Source: Bacteroidales bacterium (lineage in GTDB: Bacteria; Bacteroidota; Bacteroidia; Bacteroidales; P3). From it: a stretch of DNA of 41,968 nucleotides. Both the position numbers and the translations under genes were made by a program. Shown here piece by piece: positions 16,937 to 24,125 of this stretch; the stretch's first letter is position 1; every line of letters starts with the position of its first letter. The DNA lies in the NCBI GenBank assembly GCA_017443265.1, contig JAFSOU010000079.1, forward strand, positions 1-41,968, given 5' to 3'. The notes below the pieces were generated by a model. That model was given only the letters and a program-made list of their open reading frames with translations, ran no database searches and was not told the DNA's origin.

Positions 16937-17653
16937 TTATAACATAAATTTTTCGGCAAGTTTCAGAGTCTCTGGCTTGCCCACATCTATCCATTGTTCT
17001 GCCAAGTGGCTGAAAGCAAGAATTTTGTGATGCTTTGCCAGTTTAAGATATTCGGGAATGACAGGGTAGGGGGCCGCTGGCGGCAGCAGGTCGAACAGCT
17101 CCGGATTTACAATATGTATTCCGCTAAATGCCATGGAATCAAAGATTTCCACAGGCTTGTTGCTCCACAGGGTCTCGTTGCTGGAACTGTTGTGCCAACC
17201 CACAAGCTGTTTTTTGCTGTCGAACAGTAGTTGCCGCGAGGTGTCGCGTTTGCTCACTAAAAGTGTGGCCAACACTCTCGTTCCAAGATGTTTACGATAG
17301 ATTTTTCCAATGTCGAGGGTGGAGAGTATGTCCACGTTGTGGATAAGCACCGGCTCTTTGCCCGAAAACAGCGGAGCGGCTTTTTTCAAGGCTCCGCCTG
17401 TGTCCATCAGCTGCTCACGCTCGTCGGAAAACAGTATCTCGGCATCGAACTGTCGCCTGCGGACAAAGTCTATCACCATATCGGGAAAATGGTGTATGTT
17501 TATCACTATCTTGTTGAAACCAAAGTCGATAAGTCGCCTCAGGTTGTATTCCAGCAGTGTGGTGCCGTTCACCTCCACCAAGGCTTTCGGCCTGTCGTTT
17601 GTAAGCGGGCGCAGACGTGTGCCGAGTCCCGCCGCCAATATCATAGCTTCCAT
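16937..17653 (-). CDS. Sugar-phosphate nucleotidyltransferase (MurU/RmlA-like fold)
   Basis: The 238-residue protein starts with the nucleotidyltransferase signature MILAAGLGTRLRPLTNDRPKALVEVNG, followed by LLEYNLRRLIDFGFNKIVINIHH and VLIHNVDIL (metal aspartate). Length and sequence resemble short nucleotidyltransferases such as MurU (MurNAc-1-phosphate uridylyltransferase) or mannose-1-phosphate guanylyltransferase-like proteins; the exact sugar is not clear. It begins 3 bp after rsmE and is followed by the addB-like gene. Confidence 0.8.
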   Translation of the reverse strand: MEAMILAAGLGTRLRPLTNDRPKALVEVNGTTLLEYNLRRLIDFGFNKIVINIHHFPDMVIDFVRRRQFDAEILFSDEREQLMDTGGALKKAAPLFSGKEPVLIHNVDILSTLDIGKIYRKHLGTRVLATLLVSKRDTSRQLLFDSKKQLVGWHNSSSNETLWSNKPVEIFDSMAFSGIHIVNPELFDLLPPAAPYPVIPEYLKLAKHHKILAFSHLAEQWIDVGKPETLKLAEKFML

Positions 17654-17655
17654 AG

Positions 17656-18357
17656 TTATTCGTTTATAAAATTGACAAAAAAGCAGGATGCCAATGCCGC
17701 CGTTTCGGTGCGTAACCTACTTGTTCCAAGAGTTATAGCTTTGTATCCCGCCGTAAAAGCCGCCTCAATCTCCGCTTTTGAGAAATCCCCTTCGGGACCT
17801 ATAAGCACCGTTATCGGAGTGCCCGCCGTGCAGGCTTCTTTCAGCGATGTGCGCTCGTCGCCCTCGCAGTGTGCAATGAATTTCTCTCCTTCCGCCGGGA
17901 GTTTAAGAAAGTCGGATAGTTTTGTGGGTTCGTTAATTACAGGTTTATAAGCTTTTAGCGACTGTTTCATGGCCGACACTGCTATTTTCTCTAGTCGTTC
18001 GGTTTTTATAAAGCTGCGTTCGGAGTGCTGGCAGATTATTGGCGTAAGCTCGTCGATGCCTATCTCCACGGCTTTTTCCAAAAACCACTCCATACGGGCA
18101 GTGTTCTTGGTAGGTGCCACGGCCACGTGCAGACGGTAGTTGCGTTTTTGGTATTCGTGTTGCCGTTCGACGATACGCACAAGGCACGACTTGCCGTCGG
18201 CGCTCACTATCTCGGCGCGGCACATCTGTCCGAGTCCGTCGGTAAGGCCTATTTCGTCGCCCGTCTGCAAACGCAGCACACGGGTGCAGTGCTGGGCCTC
18301 CTCTTTCGGCAGTTCCACCAAATCGCTGTCAAGATTGCTGATGTAAAAAAGGTGCAT
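17656..18357 (-). CDS. rsmE: 16S rRNA (uracil-1498-N3)-methyltransferase RsmE
   Basis: The 233-residue protein matches RsmE: an N-terminal PUA-like barrel (MHLFYISNL...EEAQHCTRVLRLQTGDEIGLTDG) and a C-terminal SPOUT knot with TVLIGPEGDFSKAEIEAAF and ITLGTSRLRTETAALA. It methylates U1498 of 16S rRNA with SAM in the 30S subunit. It is the first gene of a three-gene operon and follows a good promoter at 18380-18412. Standard length for the family. Confidence 0.95.
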   Translation of the reverse strand: MHLFYISNLDSDLVELPKEEAQHCTRVLRLQTGDEIGLTDGLGQMCRAEIVSADGKSCLVRIVERQHEYQKRNYRLHVAVAPTKNTARMEWFLEKAVEIGIDELTPIICQHSERSFIKTERLEKIAVSAMKQSLKAYKPVINEPTKLSDFLKLPAEGEKFIAHCEGDERTSLKEACTAGTPITVLIGPEGDFSKAEIEAAFTAGYKAITLGTSRLRTETAALASCFFVNFINE

Positions 18358-18379
18358 TTTCGTATGTTTTTTCGATGTG

Positions 18380-18412
18380 CAAAGTTACATTTCTTTTGTC
18401 AAAAAAGCACAA
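18380..18412 (-). promoter_or_regulatory. Promoter of the rsmE operon
   Basis: On the minus strand, TTG (18412-18410) is followed after 22 bp by TAACTTTG (18387-18380), matching the Bacteroidota -33/-7 pattern. The ATG of rsmE lies 22 bp beyond. Confidence 0.7.
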
Positions 18413-18568
18413 ATTTGTAAAAAAAACTTTTCTTGCTTTCGATGTTTGTAACTTCAAAGTCGTTTTTTGGACAAATAATCATCAGTTGTAAAGTGTTTAT
18501 TGTCAAAGCAATAGATATGAAACCCAAAAAAATATCGCAAAAAGTGCCTCAATTTGATGAAAAATCAG

Positions 18569-18576
18569 TATATTTG
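18569..18576 (+). promoter_or_regulatory. -7 box (TATATTTG) for atpE-atpF
   Basis: TATATTTGC lies 58 bp before the atpE ATG in an A/T-rich stretch and fits TAnnTTTG. The remaining 18413-18634 holds no gene. Confidence 0.6.
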
Positions 18577-18634
18577 CGTTTCTAAAACATGTAAAACTGA
18601 TAAAACATAGTATAAATTTTTAAAATTTAAAGTT

Positions 18635-18880
18635 ATGACAGCATTATTGGTATTATTGGCCGAAGGAATTGCCCAAATGGGAGCAGCTCTCGGAGCAGGT
18701 TTTGCAACAATCGGTGCCGGTCTCGGTATCGGAAACATCGGTAAAAGCGCAATGGAAGCCATTGCCCGCCAGCCCGAAGCAACAGGCGACATCCGTTCCA
18801 ACATGATTATCGCCGCCGCTCTTGTAGAAGGTGTTGCCTTCTTCGCCATCGTGGTTTGCTTGCTGCTCGTTATCGGCTAA
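18635..18880 (+). CDS. atpE: F-type ATP synthase subunit c
   Basis: The 81-residue hairpin protein has two membrane helices joined by the ARQPEATGDIR polar loop, typical of c subunits. The ion-binding carboxylate is E65 in AALVEGVAFFAIVV. It forms the rotor ring of the membrane sector Fo. It is followed by atpF after 113 bp. Neither atpB (subunit a) upstream nor atpH/atpA/atpG downstream is present, which is unusual. Confidence 0.97.
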   Translation: MTALLVLLAEGIAQMGAALGAGFATIGAGLGIGNIGKSAMEAIARQPEATGDIRSNMIIAAALVEGVAFFAIVVCLLLVIG

Positions 18881-18993
18881 TAGCAACGCGAAAACTATTT
18901 TCAGGGATTGCCACGATTGGTGCCAGTCCCTGAAAATTTTGAATTTTAAAAAGTTACAAAGTCTAGTAAACAAACAAAAAAGATATATTCGAA

Positions 18994-19509
18994 ATGAACA
19001 TTCCATTGCTTTCAAGTTCGTTGATTACTCCGGGATTGGGTACAATCGTTTGGATGACAATCACTTTTGCCATACTTGTTCTGATTTTGGCAAAATTCGG
19101 CTGGCCGATAATTCTTAAATCGCTGAAAGACCGCGAAGTGGCCATCAACGACGCCCTCACCGCCGCCGACAAGGCACGCGAGGAGATGAAACACCTGCAG
19201 GCCCACAACGAGGAGCTGCTTATCCAAGCCAAACACGAACGCGACGAGATGCTGCGCAACGCTCGCCTCACCAGCGAGCAGATTATCGAAGACGCCCGTA
19301 CCAAAGCCACCGCCGAGGCCGACCGTATTGTGGAAGCCGCCCGCGAAAACATCAACTACGAAAAACTGCAGGCCATCCACGACCTCAAAAACCAGATTGC
19401 CACTCTCTCCATCGAGATTGCCGAAAAAGTACTGAAACAGGAGCTCCAGAGCAAGGAAAGCGCCAACGATTACATCAAGCGCGAGCTGGAGAACGTGAAT
19501 CTGAACTAA
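18994..19509 (+). CDS. atpF: F-type ATP synthase subunit b
   Basis: The 171-residue protein has one N-terminal membrane helix (TIVWMTITFAILVLILAKFGW) followed by a long charged coiled coil rich in Glu, Lys and Ala (about 45-165), the layout of the b-type peripheral stalk. It links Fo to F1. A strong hairpin stands 17 bp after its stop, so the transcript probably ends there and the operon has only these two genes. Confidence 0.96.
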   Translation: MNIPLLSSSLITPGLGTIVWMTITFAILVLILAKFGWPIILKSLKDREVAINDALTAADKAREEMKHLQAHNEELLIQAKHERDEMLRNARLTSEQIIEDARTKATAEADRIVEAARENINYEKLQAIHDLKNQIATLSIEIAEKVLKQELQSKESANDYIKRELENVNLN

Positions 19510-19526
19510 AAACCATCGTCACATAT

Positions 19527-19562
19527 CAAAGATAGGAAACCCACAGCGGATTCCTATCTTTG
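19527..19562 (+). terminator. Hairpin after atpF, overlapping a -7 box
   Basis: Arms CAAAGATAGGAA (19527-19538) and TTCCTATCTTTG (19551-19562) form a perfect 12-bp stem. The right arm contains TATCTTTG (19555-19562), a -7 box 22 bp before the first lipoprotein ATG. The T-run after the stem is weak, so it may serve as terminator and promoter at once. Confidence 0.65.
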
Positions 19563-19583
19563 TTGTATAAAAACCAAAGCCTT

Positions 19584-20021
19584 ATGAAAAACCGAATACT
19601 GAAAAAAGCCAACGCCCTGCTCGCCCCAATCCTTGCATTGTTCGGCGTAGCAGCAAGTTGCGATGACGGTAATGAAATACCAGATTTGCCTTGTGCTTAC
19701 GGTACACCAACCGCAGAATACATCGAAATTACTGGCACCGTGCAGAACGAGGCACAAAATCCGATAGAAAACATACAGGTGGTGATGGATTGGGATACCA
19801 CCTACACAGCCGCCGACGGCAGTTTTGTATTGCGTAGGGAAGACGATTTCCCCGTTCGGTCTGTAACGTTGCAATTCAACGATACCGACGAAAACACCAA
19901 CGGTAGTTATCAAGACGACACCGCCGAAGTGCAAATAACCTACACCGGCGGCGATGGCTCGTGGAATGCTGGAATAGGCCACGGCTCGGTAACAAAGACT
20001 TTGAAGGAAAAAACCGAATAA
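19584..20021 (+). CDS. Lipoprotein of an rSAM/lipoprotein system
   Basis: The 145-residue protein has a signal peptide ending in the lipobox VAASC (C26), so it is a lipid-anchored exported protein. After the cysteine comes CAYGTPTAEYIEITGTV, then a beta-rich region with DWDTTYTAADGSFVLRRED and NDTDENTNGSYQDDTAEV, like a carboxypeptidase-regulatory-like fold. It resembles the lipoproteins that Haft's TIGRFAMs pair with a radical SAM enzyme in Bacteroidota (families I recall as TIGR04134 with TIGR04133). The start is ATG 19584. The next gene is a paralogue; the radical SAM gene is 1.4 kb downstream. Confidence 0.8.
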   Translation: MKNRILKKANALLAPILALFGVAASCDDGNEIPDLPCAYGTPTAEYIEITGTVQNEAQNPIENIQVVMDWDTTYTAADGSFVLRREDDFPVRSVTLQFNDTDENTNGSYQDDTAEVQITYTGGDGSWNAGIGHGSVTKTLKEKTE

Positions 20022-20033
20022 AACCAAATTGTC

Positions 20034-20435
20034 ATGAAAAACCGATTACTGAAAATCTCCAACGCCTTTCTCGCCGCAATCCTAGCATTGTTCGGGATAA
20101 ACAGCTGCTAAGATGGGGTAGAAGCGTTGTACGGGGTGGAAACTAGCGAATTTGAAATTGTGGGGACTATAACAAATGAAGAATCGGCTCCCATAAAAGA
20201 CATTCAGGTTGTCCGTCACCCAGAATTCGACACCGCATTTACCGATGCAAATGGCAATTTCCGTATTGTAAACGAAGGTTTTCAAGGAGGTTATGTTTTG
20301 CTACTTATCGATGATGTGGACGGCGATGCCAACGGAAGTTACCAAAGTGATACTGCTCAAGTAATATTGACAAGAAAAGCACAAGGTTTCTTGGGTGCAA
20401 ATATAAATAAAACCCTGAAGGAAAAAACCGAATAA
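20034..20435 (+). pseudogene. Second rSAM-type lipoprotein gene, interrupted by TAA right after the lipobox Cys
   Basis: The frame starts MKNRLLKISNAF, nearly the same signal peptide as its upstream paralogue, and reaches the lipobox cysteine (20106-20108). The next codon is TAA (20109-20111). The same frame then stays open to 20435 with LYGVETSEFEIVGTITNEES, DANGNFRIV and NGSYQSDTAQV, aligning to the first lipoprotein throughout. The downstream part has no signal peptide of its own, so as read the exported protein would not be made. A single base change restores the frame. Confidence 0.82.
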
Positions 20436-20446
20436 TCAAAAGCAAT

Positions 20447-21004
20447 ATGAAAGAAAAGCTTAGTTGCCTATACATGGCTGTACTCTTTGTGATGGTGTTG
20501 GGTTGCACCACAAAAAAACCAGTCCCATCTGTTGATGCCGTCATTAATCAAGGTTGTTTATTTGACAACAGTAAATATTGCGGATGGATGATATCTACCA
20601 ACGGTCGCTATCGCGACGAAGACAGCTATTTTATAAGGCATTATTATGATAGCCTAACTACAACTGGGATTACTACAACTGGGATAATAGACAGAAAATG
20701 TAACGACACACTTATTCTCATAGTATATCCTGAAGGCCGATATGACAGTATTTATAATGTGGCTTATTCTTTATACAAAAAGTTGTCTTTGATTGCTGAA
20801 GCACTTAATTCAGATCTTGTTTTTTATTATTGTAAGTATAGTTTACAACATTTCAAGCAAGCACGGATGGACTTCTATAATAAGGATTATGACACCAATA
20901 TAACTTTGTTTCAGATAGATTCTGCACTTAATGCTAACCATAATCTAGCCAATCGATACAATTTGAAATCAATAGCTAAAGATTGGTATACTTACGATAA
21001 ATGA
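20447..21004 (+). CDS. Hypothetical lipoprotein, probably truncated by TGA
   Basis: The 185-residue protein starts MKEKLSCLYMAVLFVMVLGC with the lipobox cysteine at residue 20. The mature part is polar and AT-rich in coding, with no family I recognise; it lacks the YG motif of its neighbours. A 15-bp tandem duplication at 20657-20686 encodes the repeated TTTGI. The frame stops at TGA 21002-21004 but continues open for another 41 codons to TGA 21128-21130, which overlaps the next ATG. It may be an unrelated gene inserted in the cluster or a poorly conserved partner. Confidence 0.65.
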   Translation: MKEKLSCLYMAVLFVMVLGCTTKKPVPSVDAVINQGCLFDNSKYCGWMISTNGRYRDEDSYFIRHYYDSLTTTGITTTGIIDRKCNDTLILIVYPEGRYDSIYNVAYSLYKKLSLIAEALNSDLVFYYCKYSLQHFKQARMDFYNKDYDTNITLFQIDSALNANHNLANRYNLKSIAKDWYTYDK

Positions 21005-21130
21005 GTTTCTTATGCAAGTTACCAAAAGGATATCAACGAAGAAAATAAATTCTTAGACAATATTTCTACCCCAAATACGTTACCCTTACAAAATGTTGCC
21101 ACAAGCGACAAAACAAACGTCAGAAAATGA
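21005..21130 (+). other. Possible in-frame C-terminal remnant of the preceding lipoprotein gene
   Basis: 41 open codons (beginning VSYASYQKDINEENKFLDN) follow the TGA in the same frame. They end at a TGA that overlaps the following ATG by four bases (ATGA, 21127-21130), the kind of junction expected of a genuine stop. Confidence 0.5.
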
Positions 21131-21441
21131 AACGAAGATACCTCATATTATCCAACGTGGCTTTGGCCGGAATACTAACCCTGATGGGCTGTAGCAAAAA
21201 AGTGGTCTCCGACCCCATAGAACAATCCGACGGGCCAATACAAAAAGCCGAAAGAGACGATCCTCCCCCGCTGCTCTACGGCCCGCCGCCAGTGATGTTC
21301 GACGACCAGAATCCGCAGGACACCACTCAAAAGAGAAGAGTGCAACGTGAGCCACGAAAAAACAACGACGACAGGGATCGCGTGAAACCCCTTTATGGTG
21401 TGCCGCCAGCAGAATTTCAGATTATCGAAGAAAAGAAATAA
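21127..21441 (+). CDS. Small lipoprotein with two YG-x5-F motifs, next to radical SAM gene
   Basis: The 104-residue protein has a signal peptide with lipobox LMGC (C22). The short mature part is charged, proline-rich and probably unfolded. It holds the motif twice: YGPPPVMF (51-58) and YGVPPAEF (90-97), the second close to the C-terminus. It is 12 bp upstream of the radical SAM gene, in the place where a modification substrate would be expected. No enzyme motif is visible. Confidence 0.75.
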   Translation: MKRRYLILSNVALAGILTLMGCSKKVVSDPIEQSDGPIQKAERDDPPPLLYGPPPVMFDDQNPQDTTQKRRVQREPRKNNDDRDRVKPLYGVPPAEFQIIEEKK

Positions 21442-21453
21442 CACCCTTCGCCG

Positions 21454-22518
21454 ATGAAACTGAAACAGCGTATCATCCTTGAAACCGTGCGCCGGATGCA
21501 CAAAAACAACAAACAGCTGCATCCCTTGCACCAACTGTTTTGGGAATCCACCCTTCGGTGCAACCTCCGCTGCAAGCACTGCGGCAGCGACTGCAAAAAC
21601 GAGGAGCTTACACCCGACATGCCGTTGGAAGATTTCCTGAAAGTCCTTGACGGTCTGCCCCCCGAGGTGGACCACCACAAAATGATGATAATAGTTTCGG
21701 GCGGCGAACCCCTTATGCGCGAGGATTTGGAGCAGTGCGGACGCGAGTTCTACAAACGTGAGTTCCCTTGGGGAATGGTAAGCAACGGCCTTGCACTTAC
21801 GCAGGAGCGTTTCTCCCGTCTGCTCAACGCCGGACTGCGTTCCATATCGATAAGCCTCGACGGTTTCGAAGACGCCCACAACTGGATGCGCGGCCACGAC
21901 AACAGTTTCGTCCGTGCCAGCGAGGCTATACGCATGATTGCCAACACTCCCAACATCAAATGGGACATAATAACTTGCGTTAACCAGAAAAATATCAACA
22001 CCCTCGAGGAGTTCAAGGAATACATCATCTCGCTTGGCGTCAAGGACTGGCGGCTTTTCACCATCACGCCGATGGGACGAGCCAAGCAGGTGCCCGAGCT
22101 GCAGGTATCCAATGCCCAGTTCCGCCAGTTTATGGAGTTTATCAAACGCACCCGCGCGGAAGGACGCATACATGCCTCGTACGGTTGCGAGGGATTTCTG
22201 GGCAAATATGAAGGTCAGGTGCGCGACTACATCTACCAGTGCCATGCCGGAGTAACGGTGGCTTCGGTGCTGATCGATGGCAGCATTTCGGCCTGCACCA
22301 GCATACGCGGCAAATACTATCAGGGCAATATCTACAAGGACAATTTTTGGGACGTGTGGCAAAACCGTTTCCAGCCCTACCGCGACCGCAGCTGGATGCG
22401 CAAAGACCAGTGCGCCGACTGCAAGATGTTCCGCTACTGCGAAGGCAACGGCATGCACCTCCGCGACGAAGAAGGCAACCTTATGGTGTGCCACCTGAAA
22501 AGGATAGAGGAGGAGTAG
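21454..22518 (+). CDS. Radical SAM/SPASM enzyme of the rSAM/lipoprotein system
   Basis: The 354-residue protein has the radical SAM cluster motif CNLRCKHC (C36, C40, C43), the GGEP motif (83-86) and SISLDG, then a SPASM-like C-terminus with cysteines C263, C281, C320, C323, C329 and C346 for auxiliary Fe-S clusters. SPASM enzymes commonly modify peptides or proteins. The linked lipoproteins with a common YG motif make them the likely substrates or partners. The N-terminus (LEAVRRMHKNN-like, WESTLRCNLRC) fits the Bacteroidota rSAM/lipoprotein family. The enzyme is cytoplasmic, so any modification would precede export. Confidence 0.88.
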   Translation: MKLKQRIILETVRRMHKNNKQLHPLHQLFWESTLRCNLRCKHCGSDCKNEELTPDMPLEDFLKVLDGLPPEVDHHKMMIIVSGGEPLMREDLEQCGREFYKREFPWGMVSNGLALTQERFSRLLNAGLRSISISLDGFEDAHNWMRGHDNSFVRASEAIRMIANTPNIKWDIITCVNQKNINTLEEFKEYIISLGVKDWRLFTITPMGRAKQVPELQVSNAQFRQFMEFIKRTRAEGRIHASYGCEGFLGKYEGQVRDYIYQCHAGVTVASVLIDGSISACTSIRGKYYQGNIYKDNFWDVWQNRFQPYRDRSWMRKDQCADCKMFRYCEGNGMHLRDEEGNLMVCHLKRIEEE

Positions 22519-22519
22519 T

Positions 22520-22594
22520 TGTTAGTTTGCAGTTTGTAGTTTTGAGTTTGCAGTTGAATACAATTGACAATGAACAATGAACAATTGACAATTG
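22520..22594. repeat. Word-type repeat region (gtttgcagt / caattgacaat)
   Basis: agtttgcagt, ttgtagttttgag, caattgacaatgaacaat and caattgacaattg recur loosely. The vocabulary is that of the block at 10677-10820. Confidence 0.75.
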
Positions 22595-22628
22595 TTTTGT
22601 TTGTAGATTGCTGTTTTGAGTTAAACAC

Positions 22629-22691
22629 ACTGATTTGTTCGCCACTAACGTGGCTTACGCTGTGAAAGTCGTCAGACTTGAACAAATCCGT
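22629..22691 (+). other. Three-way-junction inverted repeat
   Basis: Outer stem GATTTGTTC (22632-22640) with GAACAAATC (22680-22688) encloses, with no spare bases at either end, hairpin GCCAC-TAAC-GTGGC (22641-22654), an 11-base linker, and hairpin AAGTC-GTCA-GACTT (22666-22679). It lies in the gap between the radical SAM gene and mreD. Confidence 0.6.
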
Positions 22692-22780
22692 TTGTAAATT
22701 AATTAGTTGTCAGTATTCAGTTAAAAAACTAAACAATTCAACAACTAAACATCTTCACGCCTTAACGTCTTCACAAAAAG

Positions 22781-23296
22781 CTATATTTCTTTTTTCCGTA
22801 TGAACAGGTACTGCAGAATCAGTATCAGGGTGTAGGTTATTGCGGTGTTGATAATGGTGAGGAACAGTACCGAGAATATCTCACCGAAATCGAAAGCTTC
22901 GAGCATAAGATATACAAAGCAGTATATCGCGGTGAGTATCAGAGTGTAGAAGGAGAACTGCTTTATTCCCACAGAGCGTATCGACGGTGTTTCCACCTCT
23001 TTGTCGTTCTGGGTTATCATACGGTTGGCGAAAGTGATGCGCAGAAATCCTATAAGCGTAGCCGCAAAGGTGTGGAAACCGAGTGTGTTGGAGAAAATGT
23101 CCACGCATAGTCCCGACAAAAAAGCAAGGAACAGCAGCAGTAGCTTGTCGCAATAGGTGGGCAGCATAAGAATAAAAAGAAGGTACACAACCGGCTGGAC
23201 GTCCACACCGAGGTACACATTGTTCAGTATCAGAACCTGAAAGGCAATGAGTAGTATGAATCGGAGTATATTATTGATTATCAGTTTGCTGTTCAT
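22781..23296 (-). CDS. mreD: Rod shape-determining protein MreD
   Basis: This 171-residue protein has about five membrane helices, is short and leucine-rich, and follows mreC directly, as mreD does. FIGF-like LIGFLRITFANRM and the C-terminal YTLILILQYLFIRKK fit the family. It works with MreC and the elongasome in the inner membrane. I chose ATG 23296, which overlaps the end of mreC by 26 bp; an in-frame TTG is 12 bp further up. It is last in the minus-strand run. Confidence 0.87.
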   Translation of the reverse strand: MNSKLIINNILRFILLIAFQVLILNNVYLGVDVQPVVYLLFILMLPTYCDKLLLLFLAFLSGLCVDIFSNTLGFHTFAATLIGFLRITFANRMITQNDKEVETPSIRSVGIKQFSFYTLILTAIYCFVYLMLEAFDFGEIFSVLFLTIINTAITYTLILILQYLFIRKKEI

Positions 23297-24125
23297 CGTA
23301 TTCGGCAATTTTTTTGTTTAAAAGTTGCTGTTCTTGGTAGAAACTGTTGTTTATTACGTACACGTAGTCGATTTTGTTGAAGTCGGTGGCAAGACGTATT
23401 TTCACTGTGTAGAAACCGTCGCCGGAGTTCTGTTTGGCGCTCTCTACATATCCCACCACTATGCCTTCGGGGAATTCCTGCGAGTATCCGCTGGTAATTA
23501 TGGTGTCGTTTTTGTAAAGTTTGTGTGTTGTTGGTATGTCGAGGAGTGTGCCGTAGCGGAAGTCCTTGCCGTCCCACACAAGGGAGCCCGAAATGCCGGT
23601 GCGTTTTATTTTCACGCTGTTGTTGCTTTCGGGGTGCAGCACCGACATGATGGTGGCGAAATTGCTGGTGGTGTTCACCACAATGCCCACAATGCCTTGC
23701 GGCGACATCACGGCCATATCGTTTCTTACGCCTTGTGAAGTGCCTTTGTTTATCATTATATAGTTGCCCCGTTTGTTGTACGAGTTTTTGATTATCTGCG
23801 CCTCGATGTAGCTGTACTGGCGTTTGTAAACGGTGTCGTCAACAGTGAATTCCTTTTTGTTGTAGTGGGTGTACGAACTGGCGAGCTGTTCGCGCAGACG
23901 TGCGTTTTCCTCCACCAGCTGGCGGTTGGTCTCGGCCAGCTTGAAATAGCTCGTCACCGACGCCACTTGGCTGTAGCACCCTCCTGCTATTGAGTTGCAC
24001 CACGATATCACTTTCGAACTCTGGTAATAGCTGTTTTGGACGATAAGCAGTATGGCTATTGTCTCCAGCACCAGAAACAGGACCACATAACTGTATTTTT
24101 TGAAAAACAATAAGAGGTTGCTCAT
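23271..24125 (-). CDS. mreC: Rod shape-determining protein MreC
   Basis: The 284-residue protein has one N-terminal membrane helix (YVVLFLVLETIAILLIV), a short coiled coil (ETNRQLVEENARLREQLA) and the periplasmic beta-barrel domain with NYIMINKGTSQGVRNDMAVMSPQGIVGIV and VITSGYSQEFPEGIVVGYVE. It scaffolds the cell-wall elongation complex. It overlaps gmk by 4 bp upstream and mreD by 26 bp downstream. Confidence 0.95.
   Translation of the reverse strand: MSNLLLFFKKYSYVVLFLVLETIAILLIVQNSYYQSSKVISWCNSIAGGCYSQVASVTSYFKLAETNRQLVEENARLREQLASSYTHYNKKEFTVDDTVYKRQYSYIEAQIIKNSYNKRGNYIMINKGTSQGVRNDMAVMSPQGIVGIVVNTTSNFATIMSVLHPESNNSVKIKRTGISGSLVWDGKDFRYGTLLDIPTTHKLYKNDTIITSGYSQEFPEGIVVGYVESAKQNSGDGFYTVKIRLATDFNKIDYVYVINNSFYQEQQLLNKKIAEYDEQQTDNQ

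Noticed and set aside
2263..21004. Stop-codon reassignment to explain the three in-frame stops
   Set aside because: Two are TAA and one TGA, and both codons end many normal genes in the window; mutation or sequence error is simpler.
21175..22494. Long open frame (439 codons) on the minus strand opposite the radical SAM gene
   Set aside because: It mirrors a high-GC coding gene with clear motifs, and its translation shows no domain or signal.
22629..22691. tRNA or tRNA-like gene
   Set aside because: It has three stems only, lacks the T-loop sequence and a CCA-compatible acceptor stem.
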